From JBOHNS01 sp050730835 (GTDB taxonomy: Bacteria; Patescibacteriota; Saccharimonadia; Saccharimonadales; UBA4665), in the NCBI GenBank assembly GCA_050730835.1, contig JBOHNS010000030.1, positions 1-18,943 on the forward strand: a stretch of DNA of 18,943 nt. Reading direction: 5' to 3'. Under the pieces are notes generated by a model. It was not told the DNA's origin, ran no database searches, and worked only from the letters and a program-made list of their open reading frames with translations. The translations under genes were made by a program, and so were the position numbers. Every line of letters begins with the position of its first letter. The stretch's first letter is position 1. Shown here one piece after another: positions 6,624 to 12,869 of the stretch.

Positions 6624-7592
6624 ATGAAATTAGTCGTCATCATCCCATGTTTGAACGAAGCAGCCACGCTGCCACTGGTGTTGGCGACCATTCCGCGCGA
6701 AATTCGCGGCATCGACAAAGTTGAAGTGTTGATAATTAACGACGGCTCGAGTGATAAAACGGTTGAGGTCGGGCGCAATCTGGGCGTCAAGCATTTTGTG
6801 CATCATGCGCAGCGGCGCGGCCTAGCGCTGTCATTGCGCGATGGCATTCGCGGTGCGCTGGAACTCGGTGCCGACATCATCGTCTTGACCGACGGCGATA
6901 ACCAATATCCGCAAGAACGGATTCCGGAGCTCATCGCGCCGATTCAGTCGGGCACGGCCGACATCGTGGTGGCCGACCGACGAACCGCGACCATCGAGCA
7001 TTTTTCGCACACGAAAAAGTTTTTGCAAAAGCTCGGCACGAAAGTATTGAACGTCGCGGCCGAAACCGACATTCCGGACGCCACCAGTGGCTTCCGGGCA
7101 TATTCAAAAGAAGCAGCCATCAAATTTAACCTCGTCGGCCGCTTTAATTTCGCCATGGAAGCGACCATCCAGGCCAGCAACAAGCGCCTGGCGATTGCCA
7201 CCATCGTGGTCAAAACCAATCCCAAAACCCGCGAATCGCGCCTATTTAAATCTTCCGGCGAGCACGTGCGAAAATCCGCCGTAGCGCTATTTAACGGCTT
7301 CATCATGTACAAATCCTACGTTGTATTTATTACACTAGGCGTGATACTTTTGATTGCCGGCCTGATTCCGTTCGTGCATTATTTAATCGTTGTCATCATC
7401 GGCAAACACCCCTACGGCCCGCACCATTTGCAGTCGCTAATCATCGGCACGGTGCTTTTAAACGCCTCATTTTTGTCGCTAACGCTCGGCATTGTCAGCA
7501 ATTTAATCCGCATCAACCGGTCGATGATAGAAGATGTTTTAGAAGAAATTCGAAGCCACCGCTACACCAAAAATCGCCGCCGCGATTTATAA
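6624..7592 (+). CDS. Family 2 glycosyltransferase with C-terminal membrane helices (polyprenyl-phosphate glycosyltransferase type)
   Basis: A 322-residue enzyme. The GT-A domain starts with VVIIPCLNEAATL (N11-E12), then LIINDGSSDKT with D40, the metal/nucleotide motif LTDGDNQYPQ (D90-G-D92), and the acceptor segment ATSGFRAYSKEAA near residue 153. This order fits DPM1/AglJ-like synthases that attach a sugar from a nucleotide donor to polyprenyl phosphate. Two C-terminal transmembrane helices (about 227-250 and 265-290) replace the separate membrane partner seen in some families. It lies 10 bases after the SQD1-like gene, in the same operon, so it could load sulfoquinovose or another hexose on the lipid carrier; the donor is inference. 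It ends with a short convergent overlap (7587-7592) with the GT-C-like gene. Confidence 0.85.
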   Translation: MKLVVIIPCLNEAATLPLVLATIPREIRGIDKVEVLIINDGSSDKTVEVGRNLGVKHFVHHAQRRGLALSLRDGIRGALELGADIIVLTDGDNQYPQERIPELIAPIQSGTADIVVADRRTATIEHFSHTKKFLQKLGTKVLNVAAETDIPDATSGFRAYSKEAAIKFNLVGRFNFAMEATIQASNKRLAIATIVVKTNPKTRESRLFKSSGEHVRKSAVALFNGFIMYKSYVVFITLGVILLIAGLIPFVHYLIVVIIGKHPYGPHHLQSLIIGTVLLNASFLSLTLGIVSNLIRINRSMIEDVLEEIRSHRYTKNRRRDL

Positions 7593-9128
7593 GAAACTAT
7601 ATAATTGATGAGCCGTCGGCGGCTGCTTTCGACCGTCATAAATAATCGGTTTGACGATTTGCCGCGCCGCGTGGTTGACTTTGACGACCGCCGAATTATG
7701 CCAATCCCAGCTGGCGTCACTGCGGTCAATAAATGTCAAAAGCCCGCCGCCGTCCAAAAATAAAACCACCATAACAACGCCGACAATTACTTTCGCAAAA
7801 TTAAATCGCTTTAATAAAACGCTAAAACCGCGGCCAGCAATGACCGCCAGCATCAACAAGATCGGCAGCAAATAGCGCCCATTCATGTTTTCCAAAACGT
7901 CAGTCGATTGGTAGGTTGCGTAGCCTTTAATGAACAATGATACGACATAAACACCTGTAGCGATTAGCAAAAATAGCGCGTATGGATTTTTTCGGAAAAT
8001 CTGTTTGAAATATCTTATAGTTACGATTAGCGCAAGCAGCGCAATTACCGCCGCTGCAGCTGCCGGTAGCGGCAAGGGCGCGTAATTTTTGAAGTTGCTA
8101 TTTAATCCGTTGACTGCGAAAAACGAGCGGTAATTCATCCAGAAAAGCCACTTGGCGCTATAGCTAAAAATATTATCGCTTGGCGTTTGCTGCCCGCTTT
8201 TGACTCTTTGTCGCCTGACATAATCGGCGTTCCAGGCGCCGTAATGACTGCACGATTTAAGGCTCAAAACTTTGGCGCAGTTGGGCGTCACGGCATGATA
8301 TTTTACAAAATTAACACCATCGCGCTGCCCGAAAAGTCCCAGGCTAATAACCAAAACTGCCAGCAAAATAATTTTTGATCGCAACGATTGGTTTTTAAAA
8401 CTAGACATTAAAAGTTTAAAAAATTTGCCAATTTGCCCGCGAAAGCGCCGCAAAATATAAAAACCCAAAAAAACTACGACGGCTAAAAATATCGGCAAAA
8501 AGGCGTATTTAACTAGGCTTGTCAAAATGCAAATGGCGAGTAGAATCAGCAAAGTCCGCGCCGAAGGCCGCCGTTTTTTAATTTCTTCGACGGCATTAAA
8601 TGTCAGCAGACAAACCACCGGCACCATCAAAAACAGCAAATTATCGTAGTTGATTTGCCCGGCCAGTTGCGGCACAATCGGAATCAAAATAAACAAAAAC
8701 AAGCTTAAATTGGCGAGACTTTTGGATAGTCCGCCGCGCAGCATGACGCGCCGAAATAGTATCAATCCGCCGCCAAACAGAGCGATATTAATAAATCTTA
8801 AAATTATAATTTGTGCCGCCTGCGCGCCAGTGAATAACTCGATCAAACGAAATGGAAAACTCATCAAATAATGATACAAATACGACGGATCGCGCGCCAC
8901 GGCGCCAAAAGCCGCGGCGTGCGGCGGCTGAGCCGTCAAAAACGGCAGCCAGTGGTGCGAATAAACTTTAATCAGCCCAAAATGAAACTGCTCGTCAAAA
9001 GCCTGGGGATATACGGCGGACAAAGTAATCCAGGCTGATTCCAATACAAAAATGCCCAAAATGACATACAAAAACCGGCGGCTAGCCATGATTGACCTGG
9101 CGCGCGCGAGGAAATTTTTGGCCATCAT
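7587..9128 (-). CDS. Polytopic GT-C-like membrane glycosyltransferase
   Basis: A 513-residue protein with about ten to twelve transmembrane helices. After the first helix a large outside loop carries AVYPQAFDEQFHFG (D45, E46, H49), the position where GT-C enzymes such as PMT/ArnT-type mannosyltransferases keep a catalytic Asp and metal/substrate-binding acidic residues. GT-C enzymes take a sugar from polyprenyl-phosphate-sugar and add it to a protein or glycan on the outer face. The pairing with a DPM1-like synthase on the opposite strand suits this. A later extracytoplasmic loop has a Cys pair (TPNCAKVLSLKSCSHYGAW). Two ATGs in tandem (9128 and 9125); a -10 (TATTAT, 9137-9142) ends 8 bases before the first, so the message is probably nearly leaderless. 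Acceptor unknown. Confidence 0.7.
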   Translation of the reverse strand: MMAKNFLARARSIMASRRFLYVILGIFVLESAWITLSAVYPQAFDEQFHFGLIKVYSHHWLPFLTAQPPHAAAFGAVARDPSYLYHYLMSFPFRLIELFTGAQAAQIIILRFINIALFGGGLILFRRVMLRGGLSKSLANLSLFLFILIPIVPQLAGQINYDNLLFLMVPVVCLLTFNAVEEIKKRRPSARTLLILLAICILTSLVKYAFLPIFLAVVVFLGFYILRRFRGQIGKFFKLLMSSFKNQSLRSKIILLAVLVISLGLFGQRDGVNFVKYHAVTPNCAKVLSLKSCSHYGAWNADYVRRQRVKSGQQTPSDNIFSYSAKWLFWMNYRSFFAVNGLNSNFKNYAPLPLPAAAAAVIALLALIVTIRYFKQIFRKNPYALFLLIATGVYVVSLFIKGYATYQSTDVLENMNGRYLLPILLMLAVIAGRGFSVLLKRFNFAKVIVGVVMVVLFLDGGGLLTFIDRSDASWDWHNSAVVKVNHAARQIVKPIIYDGRKQPPTAHQLYSFL

Positions 9129-9136
9129 TTAAAACT

Positions 9137-9142
9137 ATAATA
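9137..9142 (-). promoter_or_regulatory. -10 element for the GT-C-like gene
   Basis: TATTAT on the minus strand, ending 8 bases before the ATG at 9128, with no ribosome binding site between them. This predicts a transcript starting at or next to the start codon. Confidence 0.45.
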
Positions 9143-9236
9143 TCAGCTTTAAGGCTTTGGAATGGCTTAAAATTTTGTTGATCGGCGGCTACCGCTACCA
9201 AGCAAAAAACTGTACCATTAAATTAGCTATATTATT

Positions 9237-10124
9237 ATGAATAAAAAATTTCGACTCGTAATTAGCCTGGCGCTAACGCTCATCACGCTGGCCGTGGCCG
9301 GATATTTCATCAATGGTCACCGCTATTTGCTGCGCAATTTAGGCCGTACTTCGCCGCTGACGCTGGCCATAGTTTTCGTTTTATATTTGGTAATGTTGGT
9401 GGCTCTAGTGCTAATTTTTTCAGCGACACTGAAACTGTGCGATGTAAAAATTGGTCGACGCGAAAATGTGCAGCTGAATATTTATTCGGTATTTATAAAT
9501 TTTTTTGTGCCTGGCCAGGGCGGACCGGTTTTTCGCGGGTTGTATTTGAAAAAACGCCGCGGGCTGAAGCTGGCGCAATACATAATCGCGACGCTTTTAT
9601 ATTACTTTTTCTATGCCTTGGTGGCGATTTTTTTGTTGCTGGCTGGCAGCCGGCCGTGGTGGCAGACGGTTTTGCTGGTCGTTGTGGCCGGGCTGGTTGG
9701 CCTCGGTTTTTTGAAATTTTATTCCAGGCGCGCGAAATTCAAAGTCAGTCGGCTGCAATTAAACATTAAAACCCTTGGGCTAGTGCTGGCGGCCACGGCC
9801 TTTCAGGCGCTTGTGCAAATTGGCATTTATTTTGTTGAGCTGCACAGCGTCAATGCGCACATTCATTTTGCGCAAGTGGTCAGCTACACCGGCGCGGCCG
9901 ATCTGGCGCTATTTGTTGGTTTGACGCCGGGCGCCATCGGCATCCGCGAGGCCTTTTTGATTTTCAGTCGGCACTTGCACCACGTCAGTAGCGCCAATAT
10001 CGTGGCCGCCAATATCATCGACCGCGGTGTTTTTCTGATATTTTTGGCTGTACTATTTATACTTACAATTTCGCTGCACATCAAAAACCGCTTGGCGGTT
10101 GACGAAGCTGAAACTGCCCCCTAA
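9237..10124 (+). CDS. UPF0104/lysylphosphatidylglycerol synthase-type membrane protein (flippase-like)
   Basis: A 295-residue membrane protein with seven to eight helices. The signature is VFINFFVPGQGGPVFRGLYL (residues 85-104) followed by KKRRGL, the hallmark of the PF03706 (MprF N-terminal/AglD2-like) family, and a second conserved stretch GAADLALFVGLTPGAIGIRE in the last third. The family comprises lipid flippase domains and proteins linked to lipid-carried glycans; there is no aminoacyl-transfer C-terminal domain here, so it is not an MprF synthase. Its place, divergent from a GT-C-like gene and near a polyprenyl-type glycosyltransferase, suggests lipid or lipid-linked sugar movement across the membrane. 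The ATG is only 3 bases after an AT-rich TATATT element and has no ribosome binding site. Confidence 0.75.
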   Translation: MNKKFRLVISLALTLITLAVAGYFINGHRYLLRNLGRTSPLTLAIVFVLYLVMLVALVLIFSATLKLCDVKIGRRENVQLNIYSVFINFFVPGQGGPVFRGLYLKKRRGLKLAQYIIATLLYYFFYALVAIFLLLAGSRPWWQTVLLVVVAGLVGLGFLKFYSRRAKFKVSRLQLNIKTLGLVLAATAFQALVQIGIYFVELHSVNAHIHFAQVVSYTGAADLALFVGLTPGAIGIREAFLIFSRHLHHVSSANIVAANIIDRGVFLIFLAVLFILTISLHIKNRLAVDEAETAP

Positions 10125-10128
10125 AAAA

Positions 10129-10605
10129 TTATAAATTTTTCAAGCTTTTCGGATTTTTGCCGTGCGGGCTGGATTGGTTCAGCCCGACTATTAAACTGCC
10201 AACGGCGATTAGCCAAGCGCTGGCCATAATCATCGAGCTGAAATCTTGGTTGTAATCCAAAAAGCTTAGGCCGTTGAACAAGGCGCCGATCGTAAATAGC
10301 GCGGCCACGCCGCCAGCCCAAGCCCAGATTTTATCATGCAATTTTAAACCGCGAATCAATAACGCCAAACAGCCCAGCACAATCGCTAGCGCCAAATAAG
10401 CGTGAATCGCCAGTGCCGCGCCGCCGCTGCCCGAAAGTGCCCAGACTAAACTATGCCAATCTCGAATGAAATAATTACCTCCGCTAGTTCCGGGACGCGC
10501 CGCCGCCAGATTAATAAACAAATTCAGCGTCATGCCGGCCAAAAATTGCAGGCCAAGTAGTGTTAGCAAACCAAGCGCATGGCCGCGCAAAGTTTTATAA
10601 TTCAT
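10129..10605 (-). CDS. Four-helix membrane protein of unknown function
   Basis: A 158-residue protein with four predicted transmembrane helices (about 10-34, 62-85, 92-111, 121-142). The first helix ends in GMTLNLFINLAAARPGTSGG and is followed by RDWHSLVWALSGSGGAALAI HAYLAL. Several His residues lie near membrane edges (H9, H51, H68), which could suit haem or metal binding but are not a recognised motif. I recall similar 'GMxxNLF...HPG' proteins in Actinobacteria without a known role. The gene is convergent with the UPF0104 gene (5-base gap) and divergent from the PAP2 gene. Its promoter TGCTATAAT ends 6 bases before the ATG, so the mRNA should be leaderless. Confidence 0.6.
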   Translation of the reverse strand: MNYKTLRGHALGLLTLLGLQFLAGMTLNLFINLAAARPGTSGGNYFIRDWHSLVWALSGSGGAALAIHAYLALAIVLGCLALLIRGLKLHDKIWAWAGGVAALFTIGALFNGLSFLDYNQDFSSMIMASAWLIAVGSLIVGLNQSSPHGKNPKSLKNL

Positions 10606-10611
10606 CGTCTA

Positions 10612-10620
10612 ATTATAGCA
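10612..10620 (-). promoter_or_regulatory. Extended -10 promoter (TGC TATAAT) of the four-helix protein gene
   Basis: TGCTATAAT on the minus strand ends 6 bases before the ATG at 10605. The expected start site coincides with the A of the ATG: a leaderless transcript. Confidence 0.65.
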
Positions 10621-10653
10621 GCCAATTTAATAAGCCAATCTTGGGCGTATTGT

Positions 10654-10662
10654 TGCTATAAT
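10654..10662 (+). promoter_or_regulatory. Extended -10 promoter (TGC TATAAT) of the PAP2 gene
   Basis: TGCTATAAT lies 36 bases before the ATG at 10699. This transcript would have a leader of about 30 bases with GAAAGGA as ribosome binding site, unlike the leaderless divergent neighbour that uses the same TGCTATAAT element 34 bases away. Confidence 0.6.
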
Positions 10663-10698
10663 ACTGTCAAATAATTGCTGCAAATCGAAAGGACAAAC

Positions 10699-11178
10699 AT
10701 GGACGGAATAATAGTTTTTTGCGCAAGGTATCTTTTTATTTTTGTGGTTTTAGGTTTGGCTTTAGCTTGGCTGCCGCTTAGCAAAAAAGCCAAAATACAA
10801 TTTATCGTCGCGACCATTTTAGCCGGCATCGTCGCCTTTATTTTATCGAGAATTGGCGGGCATTTCTACGTCGATCAGCGGCCGTTTGTGGCGCAGCATG
10901 TCAAGCCATTATTGGCTCACGCCGCCGATAATGGCTTTCCCTCGGACCACGCGCTATTAACCGGCACGCTAACGGCCATTACTTATTTCTTCAACAAAAA
11001 AATCGCCAACATTATGCTAGTGCTAACGATTATTATTGGCATTGCCCGCGTGCTAGCCCGCGTTCATTCGCCGCTCGATATTGCCGGCGGCTGGGTGTTT
11101 GGCGTCATCGGCGCGCTGGCTGGCTACTATTTAATGCGCTGGATATTTAATAAGTATTTTGCAAGGAAAATTAGCTAA
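10699..11178 (+). CDS. PAP2-family phosphatase, probable undecaprenyl-diphosphatase
   Basis: A 159-residue integral membrane phosphatase. The start at 10699 (ATG after GAAAGGA, 10687-10693) is preferred over an in-frame TTG at 10675 that would precede the ribosome binding site. The acid phosphatase/PAP2 signature is spread as expected: HFYVDQRPF (R61-P62), NGFPSDHALLTG (P81-S-D-H84) and ARVLARVHSPLDIAGG (R117, H123, D127). The PSDH variant rather than PSGH is the one known from BcrC-like undecaprenyl-diphosphatases. Such enzymes hydrolyse undecaprenyl diphosphate to the monophosphate on the outer face so that the carrier can be reused for peptidoglycan and glycans. The Lys normally starting the first motif is not in place (H55). 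The next gene starts 5 bases after the stop. Confidence 0.8.
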   Translation: MDGIIVFCARYLFIFVVLGLALAWLPLSKKAKIQFIVATILAGIVAFILSRIGGHFYVDQRPFVAQHVKPLLAHAADNGFPSDHALLTGTLTAITYFFNKKIANIMLVLTIIIGIARVLARVHSPLDIAGGWVFGVIGALAGYYLMRWIFNKYFARKIS

Positions 11179-11183
11179 ATAAA

Positions 11184-11963
11184 ATGTATATCGATAGTCG
11201 CAGAAGCCGGCAGCTAATGCGCAAAGTGCCAGAAATTACCATTTATTTCTGGATTATTAAGCTTTTATCGACGGCGTTTGGCGAATCGACTTCGGATTAT
11301 TTAGTTTATCATTTTAATCCTTACGTTGTGGTGATTTTGGGCTTTGTTGGGTTTATTTTGGTCATGGCGCTGCAGTTTAAGGCGCGCCGCTACATCGCTT
11401 GTATTTATTGGCTGGCGGTCGTCGCGGTGGCGATTTTTGGCACGATGGCGGCCGATGTGACGCACGTGGCGCTGGGCGTGCCATACATTGTTTCGACGAT
11501 TGTGTTTGCGATCGTGCTGGCGATTATTTTTGTGGCTTGGCAGAAATGCGAAAAAACTTTGTCTATTCATAGCATCAATACCACGCGGCGCGAAGTTTTC
11601 TACTGGCTGACGGTGCTGGCGACTTTCGCACTCGGCACGGCCCTCGGCGACTTAAGCGCTTACACGGCCGGCTTGGGCTACTTAACTTCCGGCATATTGT
11701 TCGCGGTTGTTTTTATCATTCCGGCAATTGGTTATTACTCATTCAAATGGAACGCGGTTTTCGCTTTCTGGTTGGCCTACATTATGACGCGCCCGCTCGG
11801 CGCCTCGTTCGCCGATTGGACCGGCAAGGCGCACAGTTTCGGCGGCCTAGCCTGGGGCGACGGCCCAGTCGGCGGCACGTTAGCCATTTTAATCATCATT
11901 TTTGTCGCCTATTTATCGTTTACCGGCAAGGATATTAAACCGAGCGCTAAAGCTGGCCACTAG
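11184..11963 (+). CDS. COG4705-type uncharacterised membrane-anchored protein
   Basis: A 259-residue membrane protein with seven to eight helices. It contains four related segments: KVPEITIYFWIIKLLSTAFG plus ESTSDYL, AIFGTMAADVTHV, ATFALGTALGDLSAY and TRPLGASFADWTG. Each is a helix ending in a small-Gly-rich motif with an acidic residue, indicating an internal repeat architecture. This is the pattern I know from COG4705, whose function is unknown. The start is uncertain: ATG 11184 follows the PAP2 stop by 5 bases (coupled translation), but ATG 11217 (MRKVPEITIYFW) would give the usual short N-terminus. It forms a two-gene unit with the phosphatase. Confidence 0.7.
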   Translation: MYIDSRRSRQLMRKVPEITIYFWIIKLLSTAFGESTSDYLVYHFNPYVVVILGFVGFILVMALQFKARRYIACIYWLAVVAVAIFGTMAADVTHVALGVPYIVSTIVFAIVLAIIFVAWQKCEKTLSIHSINTTRREVFYWLTVLATFALGTALGDLSAYTAGLGYLTSGILFAVVFIIPAIGYYSFKWNAVFAFWLAYIMTRPLGASFADWTGKAHSFGGLAWGDGPVGGTLAILIIIFVAYLSFTGKDIKPSAKAGH

Positions 11964-11971
11964 CCAAAAAT

Positions 11972-12000
11972 TTGTAAAGCTGCTCAGTTTGAGTTATAAT
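11972..12000 (+). promoter_or_regulatory. Promoter of the tRNA-His leader transcript
   Basis: TTGTAA (11972-11977) and TATAAT (11995-12000) with a 17-base spacer, the best-formed -35/-10 pair in the window. The -10 is followed by CACCTCTGTT, and the same 16 bases (TATAATCACCTCTGTT) recur on the minus strand at 18535-18520. Transcription should begin near 12007. Confidence 0.65.
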
Positions 12001-12006
12001 CACCTC

Positions 12007-12241
12007 TGTTTTGGTAATGAGACAAAGCTTCGGTTTTTCTCATCGCTCGGTCGGCAAAAGCCGAGTCTGCTTTTCAAGCAGACCAAGCCTCGCTGCTCTT
12101 TTCCAAAAAGCCGAGATTAAACAAAATCGTAATCCAAGGAGCTTTAAGCGACTGAATGCGATTTTGAGAGGAAGGCCATAGCCGTAAGCCGAAGCTTTTG
12201 CCGCCAAAGGCAAAACGAGGCATAGGTGTATGGCCTGACGA
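12007..12241 (+). ncRNA. Unassigned highly structured RNA/leader upstream of tRNA-His
   Basis: 235 bases without a credible gene but with dense base pairing. A closing helix TTTTGG (12009-12014)/CCAAAA (12103-12108) encloses three hairpins: 12017-12043 (ATGAGA.AAA with TTT.TCTCAT), 12051-12064 (TCGGC-AAAA-GCCGA) and 12065-12083 (GTCTGCTT-TTC-AAGCAGAC). A second domain is closed by AAAATCG (12123-12129)/CGATTTT (12159-12165). A third is closed by GGCCATA (12174-12180)/TATGGCC (12229-12235) and contains TTTTGCC-GCCAAA-GGCAAAA (12196-12215). The third domain ends 6 bases before the tRNA. I looked for RNase P, SRP, tmRNA and T-box hallmarks and saw none. It could be an independent small RNA co-transcribed with tRNA-His, or a long structured leader removed by RNase P. 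Confidence 0.45.
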
Positions 12242-12319
12242 GGCGGGAGTAGCTCAGTCGGTTAGAGCGTCTGGTTGTGGTCCAGAAGGCCGTGGGTTCA
12301 AGTCCCATTTCTCGCCCCA
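12242..12319 (+). tRNA. tRNA-His (anticodon GTG)
   Basis: A complete cloverleaf. The acceptor arm GCGGGAG (12243-12249) pairs with TTCTCGC (12309-12315), with the extra G-1 (12242) opposite C73 that marks tRNA-His. The anticodon stem is TCTGG/CCAGA with loop TTGTGGT, anticodon GTG at 12277-12279. The T-loop is TTCAAGT and CCA is encoded at 12317-12319. The last 19 bases recur, with one change, at 12483-12501. Confidence 0.95.
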
Positions 12320-12355
12320 AGAAAAAGGTCGGTCGCCAAGGCCGGCTTTTTTCTT
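12320..12355 (+). terminator. Terminator-like hairpin after tRNA-His
   Basis: An A-rich run AAGAAAAA, a stem formed by GTCGGTC (12328-12334) and GGCCGGC (12340-12346) around the loop GCCAA, then TTTTTTCTT. This is a classic intrinsic terminator shape, and the A/T flanks make it potentially bidirectional. It would separate tRNA-His from the structured repeat that follows. Confidence 0.65.
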
Positions 12356-12373
12356 AGAGGCGTGTGACCTTAA

Positions 12374-12501
12374 GCGCAGAAACCGCGCATGGGTTCGCGG
12401 AGAGGAACGGAGCAGTAAACTTTGAGCTTGCTCAAATTTATTGCGAGTACCGCAGGAAGGAGTGCGCCGCCAGGCGCGCGATAGTTCCATTTCTCGCCCC
12501 A
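12374..12501 (+). repeat. tRNA-linked structured repeat, copy A, ending in a duplicate of the tRNA-His 3' end
   Basis: Homologous to copy B at 18083-18215 (minus strand). The first 28 bases differ only by transitions and include the identical block CGCATGGGTTCGCGGA (12386-12401). A second conserved block CGCAGGAAGGAG (12451-12462) differs from B by one base. Between them sits a hairpin TTTGAGC/GCTCAAA with TAAA/TTTA flanks (12416-12440) whose sequence is unrelated to the hairpin at the same place in B, i.e. structure kept while sequence changed. A GC hairpin follows (TGCGCC-GCCA-GGCGCG, 12463-12478). The last 19 bases (12483-12501) copy the tRNA-His 3' end including CCA with one mismatch. No coding potential is evident. 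Family unknown to me. Confidence 0.75.
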
Positions 12502-12527
12502 TAAATTAAGCCATCATTGCAACTTTT

Positions 12528-12731
12528 TTGAGCAGCCGCCAGCGGGCGATAGATTTAGATAATAAGTTGGCGAGTTTATTGACCGTTTATAGCGGTGTTT
12601 TTAAGGCGCGAACATCTGGCTGCTTGTGGATTTATAGTGCGCTGCAAAAGCTAGACTCCAAAACGCTTGCAAAAAGCTCTTATTACAAAAATTTGGGCGC
12701 ATTTTCAGGCCAAAACTTTATGCTAAAATAA
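12528..12731 (+). CDS. Doubtful 67-codon open frame between repeat copy A and the surface protein gene
   Basis: The frame opens with TTG and reads SSRQRAIDLDNKLASLLTVY and so on to FSGQNFMLK. Codon choice resembles neighbouring genes, but there is no ribosome binding site and no ATG, and no family is recognisable. It might be the remnant of a longer gene that was cut by whatever placed the tRNA-linked repeat here. The rest of 12502-12782 shows no gene; an extended -10 look-alike (TGCTAAAAT) occurs at 12720-12728 without an obvious product. Confidence 0.2.
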   Translation: MSSRQRAIDLDNKLASLLTVYSGVFKARTSGCLWIYSALQKLDSKTLAKSSYYKNLGAFSGQNFMLK

Positions 12732-12782
12732 GGTGTAACAAGCCGAAATTAGTTTAATTGTTGAATTATTTTTGAATTTTAC

Positions 12783-12812
12783 TTGCATAAGCTAGCGAGC
12801 TTCGTGTATAGT
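12783..12812 (+). promoter_or_regulatory. Promoter of the CHRD-like surface protein gene
   Basis: TTGCAT (12783-12788), an 18-base spacer ending in GTG, and TATAGT (12807-12812). The start is expected near 12819, giving a leader of about 50 bases that is AT-rich (an AATAATATTATT dyad at about 12836-12847) and ends in AAAGGAGAG. In contrast to the leaderless genes around it, this gene has full promoter and ribosome binding signals, consistent with strong expression. Confidence 0.6.
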
Positions 12813-12869
12813 GGTTTTGTAAACTAAAAATAATATAATAATATTATTTAATTAAAGGAGAGAATAAGT

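Noticed and set aside
11995..12010. ATCACCTC resembling the 16S rRNA 3' end (anti-Shine-Dalgarno)
   Set aside because: It overlaps the promoter discriminator and would mostly not be transcribed; it does not continue as CCTTT.
12160..12190. GAGAGGAAGGCCATAGCC as an RNase P RNA core segment
   Set aside because: The required GAGGAAAGTCC and the distal ACAGAA/GGTAA elements of P4 and P10-12 are not present.
12007..12241. T-box riboswitch for histidine
   Set aside because: No AGGGTGGNACCGCG antiterminator sequence, and the downstream gene is a tRNA, not a synthetase or transporter.
12198..12502. Open frames on both strands across tRNA-His and repeat copy A
   Set aside because: They read through the cloverleaf and the structured repeat, lack ribosome binding sites and give no protein family; the RNA explanation fits better.
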